Position numbers and translations under genes: made by a program. This document shows, one piece after another, positions 25,995 to 35,687 of a stretch of DNA of 49,989 nt. The stretch covers positions 1 through 49,989 of the forward strand of contig JAPPGZ010000027.1 of assembly GCA_028874905.1 (NCBI GenBank), in the 5' to 3' direction. The number at the start of each line of letters is the position of its first letter. The first letter of the stretch is position 1. A model generated the notes under the pieces. That model made no database searches, was not told the origin of the DNA, and was given only the letters and a program-made list of their open reading frames with translations. The stretch comes from Gemmatimonadota bacterium (GTDB lineage: Bacteria > Gemmatimonadota > Gemmatimonadetes > Longimicrobiales > Gaopeijiaceae).

Positions 25995-27066
25995 AGGACG
26001 GTGACGGGCGCACCTCTTCCATCTTCCAGAAGACGATCCCGCCAGCTTGTTGCCCTACCTCCAGATCGGCCACTCGCACAAAACGGGTGAGGTCGAAGAC
26101 ATCGACCTTCCCCGGCTCGGCACCCACGCCCTCGACCGACACGAACGCGTAGCGTCCGTCGGAACTGACGGTCACGCCATGCGTCACGGTTGTGGAAGAA
26201 GGCACGGTGCCCAGCGTGCGCCCGTCGACGAGATCGAAGAACTGCACGGCCGCAGCCTGCTTGAGCGTGGCAACGAGGATCCGGTCGTCCGGCGTGAGCG
26301 CCAGGTTGTAGGGTCCGGCACCCGTCTCGAGGGTCCGCGTGAGCGACCACGATTCGCGGTCGATCTCCAGGATACGGTCTCCGCGGTTGCACGCAGCGAG
26401 CAACGATTCGCCATCGCGCGTGGGCACGACCCAGGTTGGAGAGCACGGGGCCTCGGCGTGAAAACGCCGGCTGACCGTGAAGTTGCGCGTATCGACCTCG
26501 ACGATCTGGTTATCCATCATGCACGCCGAATACAGAAACTCCCCGGCCGCGTCCAGACGGGCGCCGTGGGGCATGGTGCAGGTCTCGATCTGTTCGACTT
26601 CCATCATCTCGGGAGCGTACACGACCGAGATCGTCGAGGGCACCGGTTCGCCGTGGAGGTTGAAGTTGGCCACGAAAGCGTACAGACCGTCGGGCGTAAG
26701 GTCGAGTGTTGCGGGGAAATAGCCGAGAAGGATGGGATCGCCGACCAGCGTGTCGGGACCCGCGTGGAATTTCCACAGCTTCCCGTCGGGAACCCCGTGC
26801 CCGGTGGTCATGTAGAGAAAGCGTCCGTCGGGGGAGAGATTGAGACCGTGCGGGCCCTCGGTCTCGGTGGCCATTTCCCCCACGGCGATCGTGCGTTCCA
26901 GTGACGCGCCGCCTGGGCCGAAGCGTACCCTGTGCAGGAGATCGGCGGATTCGGCGCCTACATACACGTAGTAGTCGGCGGTCGGCGGATCCTGTGCGCC
27001 GCCGGCACGCGGGACGAGCAGGAATGGGACCAGCAGAGCGAGTGCGGCGTGCGACCCACGAACCAA
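25987..27066 (-). CDS. exported YVTN/YncE-like beta-propeller protein
   Basis: The TTG start at 27066 gives 359 residues with a clean signal peptide (VRGSHAALALLVPFLLVP, then RAGGAQ) and a Shine-Dalgarno AGGAG at ideal distance. The ATG at 27411 would run through the divergent CorC gene and is rejected. The mature part is a seven-bladed-type propeller with repeats LNLSPDGRFLYMTTG, LDLTPDGLYAFVANF, LALTPDDRILVATL and VTVSSDGRYAFVSVEG. Such periplasmic propellers often bind ligands or partner with redox enzymes, and the partner here is unknown. The cysteine-containing blades (ETCTMPHGA, AEAPCSPTW) are notable. Confidence 0.85.
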   Translation of the reverse strand: MVRGSHAALALLVPFLLVPRAGGAQDPPTADYYVYVGAESADLLHRVRFGPGGASLERTIAVGEMATETEGPHGLNLSPDGRFLYMTTGHGVPDGKLWKFHAGPDTLVGDPILLGYFPATLDLTPDGLYAFVANFNLHGEPVPSTISVVYAPEMMEVEQIETCTMPHGARLDAAGEFLYSACMMDNQIVEVDTRNFTVSRRFHAEAPCSPTWVVPTRDGESLLAACNRGDRILEIDRESWSLTRTLETGAGPYNLALTPDDRILVATLKQAAAVQFFDLVDGRTLGTVPSSTTVTHGVTVSSDGRYAFVSVEGVGAEPGKVDVFDLTRFVRVADLEVGQQAGGIVFWKMEEVRPSPSFR

Positions 27067-27211
27067 CGCGCTCCTCCATCGAAGTGAACGGGCAGAGGCT
27101 TGTATCGACGCCGAACGGTAGAGACGGCCGGCGGATGAGGGCAAGGCCACGCGGTCAGGCGCACCCGCGGGCGGCGCGGTGCGGGACGAGGCGATCCCGC
27201 TGGGGGGTGTC

Positions 27212-28432
<1,221 letters not shown>

Positions 28433-28512
28433 GGTCGGCTGCGCGCGCGGCCCCACACGCGCCGCCGTGCGCCGGCTGGAAGGATCCTGCGCGGGGTCGT
28501 GCGCCGGCCGCG

Positions 28513-29064
28513 TCAGCCCTGAGTGGGCTCCGGGCCGGGCCGGACGACGTCCGCGGGCCCCTCGTCGGCTTCGGCTCCCTCCCGCTTGAGCCTTCGCTCT
28601 TCGAGCCAGAAGGAAATCACAAGGAGAACCACGCCACAGCTGATCGCCATGTCGGCGACGTTGAAGATCCACCAGTCCATGAACCCGAGTGAGATCGGAC
28701 CGATGAAGTCCACCACGCCTCCGTCCCAGCGGACGCGGTCGTACAGGTTCCCGAGTGCGCCGCAGATCACGAGCGTCAGCGCGACGATGCGCAGGTTGTC
28801 GTTCGGTCTGGCCTGAATAACCAGCGCAATCATCAGGGCGAGAGCGAGGAGTGCGATGGGGACGAAGAACCAGCGCGGGTCGTTGCCGATGGAGATACCG
28901 AATGCCGCTCCTGTGTTGTACGCCAGGTTCAGCGGCACGTAGCCGCCCAGGAAATCCGGGCGACCGGCGTCGGCCAGCGCCGCCACAGCCCACCGCTTGG
29001 TCACGATGTCGGCGACGAGGATGATCGGCAGGCTGACGCCCAGTATCGTCAGTTTGCGCTTCAA
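28513..29064 (-). CDS. lspA: signal peptidase II (prolipoprotein signal peptidase)
   Basis: Inner-membrane aspartic peptidase that removes signal peptides from the many lipoproteins encoded here. It has 183 residues with four hydrophobic segments, the motif NLAYNTGAAFGI, and catalytic aspartates in GALGNLYDRV...VDFI and FNVADMAIS. The C terminus is charged and Lys/Glu-rich. The TTG at 29064 (LKRKLTILG) is taken as start. The ORF extends to 29232, but that extension runs into the tmRNA gene, so the longer start is rejected. Confidence 0.92.
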   Translation of the reverse strand: MKRKLTILGVSLPIILVADIVTKRWAVAALADAGRPDFLGGYVPLNLAYNTGAAFGISIGNDPRWFFVPIALLALALMIALVIQARPNDNLRIVALTLVICGALGNLYDRVRWDGGVVDFIGPISLGFMDWWIFNVADMAISCGVVLLVISFWLEERRLKREGAEADEGPADVVRPGPEPTQG

Positions 29065-29110
29065 GGCTCTATGGTCTCCAGCAAGAACGGTCGTGGTGCC
29101 GCGGGGCAAA

Positions 29111-29466
29111 TGGAGGCGGCGGGAGTCGAACCCGCGTCCGCGAATGGGTCCTTCCAAGCTTCTACGTGCGTAGCTCGCCGTTCGGTTCACTTCCGGACGG
29201 GTCGGCGAACAACCCTGACCGGAGCTAGCCACATCGATTCTCGTCCTCGGGTCCCGTGGCGTGGACCGAAGACCAGCCCGACTCGTCGACGCTCCCGCGA
29301 CCCGCCTCGGGCGGGCAGATCGGGGAACGGGCCGCTAATGGTTAAGCGGCCAGTGCCAGATCGTTGTTGGCATTTGTTCGGTTTTCCAGGGTTTTTTTAC
29401 GAGGATTCCCCGGACCTCGGCACGCAACTCCGAAATCTCCAAACCCGTCGAAGCCGTGTCGCCCCC
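29111..29466 (-). ncRNA. ssrA: transfer-messenger RNA (tmRNA)
   Basis: Rescues stalled ribosomes and tags the product for proteolysis. The 5' end GGGGGCGACACGGCTTCGAC and the 3' end with T arm GGGTTCGACTCCC form the tRNA-like acceptor (GGGGGCG with CGCCTCC, discriminator A). The tag reading frame ends GCC AAC AAC GAT CTG GCA CTG GCC GCT TAA, that is A-N-N-D-L-A-L-A-A. The exact resume codon is not fixed by eye. No CCA follows the discriminator base (TTT instead), so CCA must be added enzymatically. It lies between dus and lspA. Confidence 0.96.
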
Positions 29467-29477
29467 AGTGCTTTCAA

Positions 29478-30539
29478 TCAACCGGTGGCTGTCCGGTGAT
29501 CACCGGCCCCGCGGCCACCTTCGTCAGGTAACGATAAGGCCGCCGCGGTCAGACGAGAACCCCGATGGACCAGGTAACCGTCGAGAACGGATCGTACCTC
29601 GTCGAGATCGTGAACCTGAAACAGCCGTTGCCGCAGGGCTCTGCCGCCTGGCAAACCCTTTGTATACCAGCCGAGATGCTTGCGGAACTCACGCACCGCC
29701 TTGTCCGGATCGCCTTCGAATGCGACCGCGTTCCGCGCGTGCGCCACACAGATCTCGAAGCGCGCCCGCACGCCGGGCTGCCCCGGGACCGGCCGACCGG
29801 CCAGAGCGGCCCGGGACTGCCTGAACAGCCAGGGCGCCCCGTGCGACCCACGAGCGATCATGATTCCCCGGCATCCGGTTTGCTTCTTCATGCGCAGCGC
29901 GTCCTCGCCCGAACGGACATCGCCGTTGCCGATCACGGGCACTTCCAGCGCCTGCGCCAGGGCCGCGATCTCGTCCCACCGGGCCCGGCCGGAGTACATG
30001 TCGGCGCGCGTGCGCGGGTGCAGCGTCACCATCCTCGCCCCCGCGTCCTGACAGATCAGCCCGAACCGCACGGGGTCCCGGGTGCTCTCGTCGAAGCCCG
30101 AGCGGATCTTCACCGTCACCGGGAGCGGCGTCGCCGCCTCCACGGCGCGAACGATCCTGTACACCAGCTCCGGATCGCGCAGGCATCCCGAGCCGCCGTT
30201 GCGCTTCACCACCTTCTTCACCGGACACCCGAAATTGATATCGACGAAGTCCGGCGCGTAGACCTCGGTCACGAGCGCCGCGGCGTCTCCCATCGTGGCG
30301 GGCTCGGCACCAAAGATCTGGATCCCTATCGGCCGCTCCTCGTCATCGAAACGCAGGTACGCGGCGGTCCGCTCGTTTGCGCGGATGATCCCTTCGGCGC
30401 TGACGAATTCCGTAAGCACCACGTCGGCCCCGAAGCTGCGGCAAAGACGCCGGAACGGTGCTTCCGAAACGCCGGCCTGCGGAGCGAGGAAGAGGGGTGT
30501 CGCCGGATTCCCGGGTACCTCGAATGGCAGTCTGCTCAT
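29478..30539 (-). CDS. tRNA-dihydrouridine synthase, Dus family
   Basis: Flavoenzyme reducing uridines in the tRNA D loop, 353 residues. Signatures are PLFLAPQAGVSEAPFRRL (FMN-binding barrel start), QIFGAEPATMGDAA, and DINFGCPVKKVVKRNGGSGC with the catalytic Cys in GCP. Others are KIRSGFD, LHPRTRADMYSG, IGNGDVRSGEDAL and GIMIARGSHGAPW. It resembles the DusB-like bacterial subgroup. ATG 30539 (MSRLPFEVPG) is chosen over the longer frame to 30827 because the extension lies in the divergent EIIA region. Confidence 0.92.
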   Translation of the reverse strand: MSRLPFEVPGNPATPLFLAPQAGVSEAPFRRLCRSFGADVVLTEFVSAEGIIRANERTAAYLRFDDEERPIGIQIFGAEPATMGDAAALVTEVYAPDFVDINFGCPVKKVVKRNGGSGCLRDPELVYRIVRAVEAATPLPVTVKIRSGFDESTRDPVRFGLICQDAGARMVTLHPRTRADMYSGRARWDEIAALAQALEVPVIGNGDVRSGEDALRMKKQTGCRGIMIARGSHGAPWLFRQSRAALAGRPVPGQPGVRARFEICVAHARNAVAFEGDPDKAVREFRKHLGWYTKGLPGGRALRQRLFQVHDLDEVRSVLDGYLVHRGSRLTAAALSLPDEGGRGAGDHRTATG

Positions 30540-30639
30540 GGTACACAAGCTAATCCGCTGGTCTTCCCCGGCCAGCGTGAATAACTTCCCCGCCGCATCT
30601 GCCTCACGTTCCCGGGAAGCCCTTCCTCCGCTACCGCAC

Positions 30640-31092
30640 ATGATTCTGAGCGACTTCTTCACCAATGAGCGGGTCAGCCTCGACCTTGCCGGAGACACGC
30701 GGGACGACGTGTTGGGCGCGCTCGTCGCGCTTCTGGCACTCGATGACCGCTCGGAGGCGACGCTTTCGCGGACGCTGCGCCGTCGTGAAAGCCTGGGTTC
30801 GACGGGAATCGGGCGCGGGATCGCCATTCCGCACTGTCGCTCGCTGATGGTGCGCCGGTTGCGCCTCGCCTACGGACGGCACCGTGGCGGCGTCGAATTC
30901 CACGCCATCGACAAACGGCCCGTCCATCATTTCTTCCTGATCGTCGCGCCCCCGGTGGAGGTGTCCGTGCAGTATCTTCCGGTCCTGGGAAAGCTGGCGC
31001 AGTTTGCGAAGCACCGTGACGTGCCGGAGAAACTGACGGGGTTGCGCTCCGCGGACGATTTCTTCCAGCTGCTGGAATCAAAGGGCGTCTGA
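30640..31092 (+). CDS. PTS EIIA domain protein, PtsN (EIIA-Ntr) type
   Basis: A 150-residue single-domain EIIA. It opens MILSDFFTNERVSLDLAG as PtsN proteins do, and has the phosphorylated histidine in GIGRGIAIPHCRS, then LAYGRHRGGVEF and the C-terminal FAKHRDVPEKLTGLRSADDFFQLL. It should accept phosphate from HPr and act as a regulator, because no sugar permease is present. The rest of the PTS (EI, HPr, EIIA-Man, HprK) is about 7 kb away on the other strand. It is divergent from dus. No strong Shine-Dalgarno is visible. Confidence 0.87.
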   Translation: MILSDFFTNERVSLDLAGDTRDDVLGALVALLALDDRSEATLSRTLRRRESLGSTGIGRGIAIPHCRSLMVRRLRLAYGRHRGGVEFHAIDKRPVHHFFLIVAPPVEVSVQYLPVLGKLAQFAKHRDVPEKLTGLRSADDFFQLLESKGV

Positions 31093-31135
31093 CCGACTCC
31101 CCGGCTACCGCCCGCCGCCGCTTCCGCGAGCACTG

Positions 31136-31576
31136 CTACTTGGTGACGAACATCCTCCGGATCACGGGCTCGCGGCCGTTCACCACCATCTGGACGAAGT
31201 AGACGCCCGACGCGACCTGCCTGCCGGTCCGGTCACGTCCGTCCCAGTAGGCTTCGTACTCTCCGGGGGACGTGTATTCCAACTGAAGCATCGGCAGTCC
31301 CTCTCCGCCGGGAAAACCCAGCGCGACGGGCGCCGCAACGAATTGGTACAGGATATTGTAGACGCGGATCGACACCGTGGCCGAGCCCTCCTCCACGAAG
31401 AGGGACTCGTACAATTCGAACGGTATCCGCGTCTCGGTGTTGATGGGGTTCGGGTAGTTCTGCTCCAGCGTGAATCCAGGATCCTGCTCACCGAGGGGCG
31501 GAGGACGCTCCTGCCCCGCAACGCGGCCGAATACACCGAAACAGAGAAACACTCCGACGCAAACGATGCGTCTCAA
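31136..31576 (-). CDS. orphan secreted protein with FlgD-like / T9SS-type sorting-domain fold
   Basis: A 146-residue protein that is signal peptide plus one domain. The signal runs MRRIVCVGVFLCFGVFGRVAGQ. The domain has the motif FTLEQNYPNPINTETRIPFEL, then VSIRVYNILYQ, YEAYWDGRDRTGRQVASGVYFVQMVVNG and the ending VIRRMFVTK. This is the pattern of the C-terminal FlgD-Ig or type-A sorting domain that normally ends large secreted proteins, here encoded alone. Function unknown. A good promoter match lies upstream at 31670-31699. Confidence 0.83.
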   Translation of the reverse strand: MRRIVCVGVFLCFGVFGRVAGQERPPPLGEQDPGFTLEQNYPNPINTETRIPFELYESLFVEEGSATVSIRVYNILYQFVAAPVALGFPGGEGLPMLQLEYTSPGEYEAYWDGRDRTGRQVASGVYFVQMVVNGREPVIRRMFVTK

Positions 31577-31669
31577 AACTTGTCCTGCCTTCGTTCAGTA
31601 GCGTTCGTGCGATCGCCCCCCAGGGCATGGGGCTGGCGCGGCCCCGTGGACTGGTAAACTTGTGTGCCA

Positions 31670-31699
31670 ATAGTACCCGGGCGGGCCGTCCGAAGTCAA
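31670..31699 (-). promoter_or_regulatory. sigma70-type promoter for the orphan sorting-domain gene
   Basis: On the minus strand, TTGACT (31699-31694) and TACTAT (31675-31670) are separated by 18 bases, each matching five of six consensus positions. It overlaps the end of selB and leaves a leader of roughly 85 to 90 bases before the ATG at 31576. Confidence 0.6.
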
Positions 31700-33651
31700 G
31701 CGGTTTCGCCCGGGCCCTCGCTCGAGACCCGTCGTCCGTCGTGCAGCCGCTGCGTGACGCCCCGGGCGTCCAGGTAGGCGAGGATCGGGATCAGGTGCTT
31801 GCGCGTGACCGGCAGTACCTTGCGGAAGTCGGCCGGCCCGAGTCCCCCGCGGCCTCCCAACTCCTCCGTCACCCGGGTTGCCGCCCGCTCCAGGGCCGCA
31901 GCCGTGACCCAGTAGAGGTCCCCCAACAACCGGACACGGCCCTGCGTCGCCAGAAACCGGAGGACCGCGCCGGTCCCGGGATCATCCACGGCCTGCTGGA
32001 GCTGGCTCGTGTCCGGGCCCTTCAGACCTACATCGCCAAGGACCTTGAGGATGCGCTCGGCGAGCAGCTCCTCGGCAGGCGACAGAGTCGGCTCGAAGCC
32101 GGGCAGCCGGGCGACCTTCTCCTCGACGACCAGACGGCTTCGCGCCGCCAGGCGTGACGCGAGGCCATCGGCCAGCCTGGAGTGAGCCCCGCCGGGGAGG
32201 GCCGTTCGCAGCGCACTCAGAGGAACTCCGGGCTCCAGGGGGCAACTCCGGTGATGCCGTCGGACGAGCCCCAGCAGCTTCTCCTCGCCCGCCGCCACGA
32301 TGTCACGGTCGAAGAGCACCCCGTCGAGACGCCAGGCGAGATCGGCCAGGTCGTCACTCGCCCTCCCGCGCCACGCGGCCGCCACGCCCAGGGCGCCCAC
32401 CTCCAGTCCCGCCCAGCCAGCAAGGGCGACGGCGCCCAGCACCGCTTGCCGGCCACCCTTTGACAAGGCCTCCAGTGCATCCCGTTCGGCGCGGGAAAGA
32501 CGCTTGCGCTTCGGCGGGGCGGGCTCCAGAACGGTGCCTCCGGCGATGGTGGTGATGGGCGAATAGGAGCGCACGACCAGCCGGTCACCGCACCGCGCGA
32601 CGACCGGGGCTTCAAGCCGCAACTGCGCGAGAACCGGCTCAGCGGCCACGGCCTCGTCGACGCCGAACAGGACCACCCTGCTCATCACCTCGACGGTTCC
32701 GAGATGTACACGAACCCGCTGCCCGTTCTCGATCCGCCATCCGCTGCCCGCCAGCGCGGTCAACGCCACCGTGAGCATGTGGGAAGGCGACCACCTCCGG
32801 CTCGAAACGATCACGTCCCCGCGTGCAACGTGCCCCCGCCTCACCACCGCTCCCGTCAGGGCCGCTGCCGTGCGCTGTCCCGCCACCGCTTCGTCGACCT
32901 GCGTGCCGTGCACCTGGAGCGCCCGGATTCTCGCCTCGTCCCCCCGCGGCAGTATCCGCACCACGGATCCGCGCGACAACCGTCCCGACCACAGCGTCCC
33001 GGTCACGACGGTGCCCGCACCCTCCATGGCAAAGACGCGGTCGACCGGAAGGCGCGCCAGATCATCGGTTGTCCTGGTCCTCGCCCGCTCCGCACAACGC
33101 GAGATGGCCCGGGCCAGATCCGGCAACCCCACTCCGGTCCGCACCGACGTGGGGACGACCTCCGCGTCCTCGTACGGTGTTTCGGCGAGGAGGTCCCGCA
33201 CTTCCTCGACAACAAGTTCGAGCCATTCGTCGTCCACCAGGTCCGTCTTCGTGACCGCGACCACCATTCCGCCGACGCCAAGCATCCGGACGATGGCCAG
33301 GTGCTCGCGCGTCTGGGGCATCACCCCCTCGTCGGCCGCGACCACCATCAGGACGAGATCCATGCCCGACGCACCGGCAACCATTGTGCGGACGAATCCC
33401 TCGTGACCGGGCACGTCCACGATGCCGAAGCTCGGACCCTTCTCGGCCGCGTAGCGCGCGAATCCCAGTTCGATGGTGATTCCGCGTCTCTTCTCCTCGG
33501 CCAGTCGATCCGTGTCGACGCCCGTGAGGGCTCGCACGAGCGCCGTCTTTCCGTGATCGATGTGGCCCGCGGTGCCGAGGATCAGCCCCGCCTGGCCGGA
33601 CCGCTCACCAGGGCGGACGTCGGGAATGTCACCGTCCGTTGCCGGAGTCAT
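31696..33651 (-). CDS. selB: selenocysteine-specific elongation factor SelB
   Basis: Delivers selenocysteinyl-tRNA to UGA codons marked by a SECIS hairpin. It has 651 residues. The GTPase domain has G1 GTAGHIDHGKTAL, the switch region RRGITIELGFARY, G3 DVPGHEGFV and G4 TKTD. EF-Tu-like beta domains (about 190-370) follow, then a C-terminal winged-helix array (about 400-640) for mRNA binding, ending LPVTRKHLIPILAYLDARGVTQR as in SelB. It overlaps recO by 23 bases. A tRNA-Sec gene is at 1-54. SelA and SelD are not in the window. Confidence 0.95.
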   Translation of the reverse strand: MTPATDGDIPDVRPGERSGQAGLILGTAGHIDHGKTALVRALTGVDTDRLAEEKRRGITIELGFARYAAEKGPSFGIVDVPGHEGFVRTMVAGASGMDLVLMVVAADEGVMPQTREHLAIVRMLGVGGMVVAVTKTDLVDDEWLELVVEEVRDLLAETPYEDAEVVPTSVRTGVGLPDLARAISRCAERARTRTTDDLARLPVDRVFAMEGAGTVVTGTLWSGRLSRGSVVRILPRGDEARIRALQVHGTQVDEAVAGQRTAAALTGAVVRRGHVARGDVIVSSRRWSPSHMLTVALTALAGSGWRIENGQRVRVHLGTVEVMSRVVLFGVDEAVAAEPVLAQLRLEAPVVARCGDRLVVRSYSPITTIAGGTVLEPAPPKRKRLSRAERDALEALSKGGRQAVLGAVALAGWAGLEVGALGVAAAWRGRASDDLADLAWRLDGVLFDRDIVAAGEEKLLGLVRRHHRSCPLEPGVPLSALRTALPGGAHSRLADGLASRLAARSRLVVEEKVARLPGFEPTLSPAEELLAERILKVLGDVGLKGPDTSQLQQAVDDPGTGAVLRFLATQGRVRLLGDLYWVTAAALERAATRVTEELGGRGGLGPADFRKVLPVTRKHLIPILAYLDARGVTQRLHDGRRVSSEGPGETA

Positions 33652-34402
33652 CGATTCGGCCTGGCGGCGAGGGGTCGAGAAAGTCGAACGACGCCAGGCG
33701 ACGGCCGCCCAGCATGTGAAAGGTGAGGAAGTCGTCGAGCAGCGTCAGGTGGGGGGCAGGCCCGCGCAGTTCCTCGGGAACGTCCCCCTCAAGCAGATTG
33801 AGCAGTTGCGCCCGGGCTATCGGTCCGATTCGCCGGGATCCGCCCGCCGCGGGGCATTCCGGTCCCCTGACTCCGCCAGCCGAGAGATCAAAGCGTGCCA
33901 TCTCATCCCGTTCGAGTGCCCGACCACACCCGGTGCACACGGTGAGTTCCGGCGCGAAGCCGAGAGCATGGATAATGCGCCAGCCGAGCGCGAGCACTTC
34001 CGCGATAATGTCCTCGGGCCCGGCGCGGCCGAGCTGGTCCAATCCGACGGAGAGCGCGCGGTAGAGTTCGGGATTGGGTGCCTCGGCCGCGTGCCGGAGT
34101 ACGATCTCGGCGGCGATCGAGGCCCCGGCGAGCCGCCGGAAGTCCGTGGCGAGCGCGAAGCGCGCCTTGAGAGGGCTGAATTCCCGGAGGGACTGCAGTT
34201 CTCGACCGTCCCGCATGAAGATCACGGCGGTGCCTTCGCCGAACGTGTCCACGCCGCCGTGGCCCCGGGACGCCCCGCGCCGGATGCCGCGAGCCATTAC
34301 GCCGACCAGTCCGAGATCGCGCGTATAGAGTTTGAGGACCCGGCTGCTTTCGGAGAACGGGTGGGCGCGCAGCAGGATCGCGTCGGTCGTTACGATGGCC
34401 AT
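33629..34402 (-). CDS. recO: DNA repair protein RecO
   Basis: Recombination mediator that works with RecR/RecF in gap repair. The 257 residues start MAIVTTDAILLRAHPFSESSR, the RecO OB-fold opening. An alpha-helical middle and a zinc-ribbon-like CTGCGRALE...PECPAAGG follow. The ATG at 34402 is chosen because the 50-residue extension to 34552 is unlike RecO and overlaps the neighbour. The end overlaps the SelB start by 23 bases, implying coupled expression. Confidence 0.92.
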   Translation of the reverse strand: MAIVTTDAILLRAHPFSESSRVLKLYTRDLGLVGVMARGIRRGASRGHGGVDTFGEGTAVIFMRDGRELQSLREFSPLKARFALATDFRRLAGASIAAEIVLRHAAEAPNPELYRALSVGLDQLGRAGPEDIIAEVLALGWRIIHALGFAPELTVCTGCGRALERDEMARFDLSAGGVRGPECPAAGGSRRIGPIARAQLLNLLEGDVPEELRGPAPHLTLLDDFLTFHMLGGRRLASFDFLDPSPPGRIDDSGNGR

Positions 34403-34469
34403 TCCGCAGCCTTGGAAGGGCGGAATGTGCCGGGCGGGCCTTGTGGACCGGTTGCCGGAGGGCCGGTGC

Positions 34470-35687
34470 TCATCCTCGCAGCTCCCTGAGAAGCTCGCGG
34501 CGGCGCACGTCGTACTCCTCCGCGTCGATGGCTCCGGCGTTCCACCGCTCATCGAGCCGGGCCACTTCGACGAGCGCTCGTCGGCGGCGGTCGGCGGTCG
34601 TCATGGCGATCCGGGTACGGGAGCGGAATGCAAGGGCCGCGCCCACAAGCGCCAGCGCCAGGGCAAGCATCACGGCGACCAGCGAGAGCCGGCTTCCCGG
34701 CAACGCTCGCGAACCGGACGCGACGGTGACGACCGAGGGCGCCACCTCCCGCCCCGCGAAGCGCCGGTAGGTAACGTCCTCGAGTGTGACAGGGTCGGTG
34801 GACATGAGCCCCGTGACCGCAAGGTCGCCCGCCGGTTCACGGATCAACAGTTCCATGGACTCCGTCACCCCTTCCAGCGGAATGGTGAACTCCTCCGCAG
34901 GGATCCTGTAGCGTACCAGGTAGACGCTCTCGCCCGGTGGAACCGGCGCCGAGGAGTGAAGGCGTCCCCCGCTGAAGCTCGCCGCTCCGGGCGGAAGATC
35001 GCTCTCCCCGACCTCGAAATCGAGCGCACCCGGGGGCAGAGCATATGACCACGCGGCACCGGCTTCGCTCGCGATCACCGTTGCCTGGAAATCGTTGCGC
35101 AACTCGAAGAGGTCGCTCACGGACCATCCGGACCCCCCACTGCTGCGCACAGCGAAGAAATTGCGCACGCGGATGGGCAACGAGACTCCCGGTCCGGCAG
35201 CGACCGTCGGGTAGGCCCGAATGACATAGGGGTCGGCAAGATCATCCGTGGTGGTAACCGCGCCCCCGACGTAGAGCACGTTCCGGTATCGGACCGACGC
35301 AAAGAAGACGTCGTCGGTCGCATCGTCGGACAGCCCGTCCAGTGGCACGCGGAAGGCACCCTCGCGCGCCACCCGGACACTGTCCACCGCGCCTGTGAAT
35401 GTGGGTGAAACCCGGTGCAGAACGACGGTTCCGGTATCCGCGGGAGCATCCCCGATGAGCACCCGCCCCGAGAGAATGAAGCGATTCGGAGGCTGCTGCG
35501 CATTTCGGAACGGCAGAGGCGCCAAAGCACCGGACGGCCACGGTTCGGTGCGTGGCGCGGCGGCAGCCGCCGCCATGGGAGCCGCCGCGCTGGACAGCTG
35601 TACCAGGGCACACGCCGCGAGACCGAGAAGTGCGACCGGAAGCCCGAGGTGGGTCGGAGCCGGGTGCGTGAAGCGGCCGGAGATCAG
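34470..35687 (-). CDS. membrane-anchored exported protein with C-terminal cytoplasmic tail (start uncertain, probably CTG)
   Basis: No family recognised. The frame has an extracytoplasmic beta-rich region: FILSGRVLIGDAPADTGTVVL, a carboxypeptidase-regulatory-like opening, then two further beta segments. One transmembrane helix follows (LSLVAVMLALALALVGAALAF, about 70 residues from the end). The tail is basic and helical (RRALVEVARLDERWNAGAIDAEEYDVRRRELLREL), resembling SHOCT-like tails. The first ATG (35576) leaves out a hydrophobic stretch, HLGLPVALLGLAACALVQLS, that reads as a signal peptide. The only start codon ahead of it is CTG at 35687, which overlaps the upstream TGA. ATG 35576 is the alternative. 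Confidence 0.6.
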   Translation of the reverse strand: MISGRFTHPAPTHLGLPVALLGLAACALVQLSSAAAPMAAAAAAPRTEPWPSGALAPLPFRNAQQPPNRFILSGRVLIGDAPADTGTVVLHRVSPTFTGAVDSVRVAREGAFRVPLDGLSDDATDDVFFASVRYRNVLYVGGAVTTTDDLADPYVIRAYPTVAAGPGVSLPIRVRNFFAVRSSGGSGWSVSDLFELRNDFQATVIASEAGAAWSYALPPGALDFEVGESDLPPGAASFSGGRLHSSAPVPPGESVYLVRYRIPAEEFTIPLEGVTESMELLIREPAGDLAVTGLMSTDPVTLEDVTYRRFAGREVAPSVVTVASGSRALPGSRLSLVAVMLALALALVGAALAFRSRTRIAMTTADRRRRALVEVARLDERWNAGAIDAEEYDVRRRELLRELRG

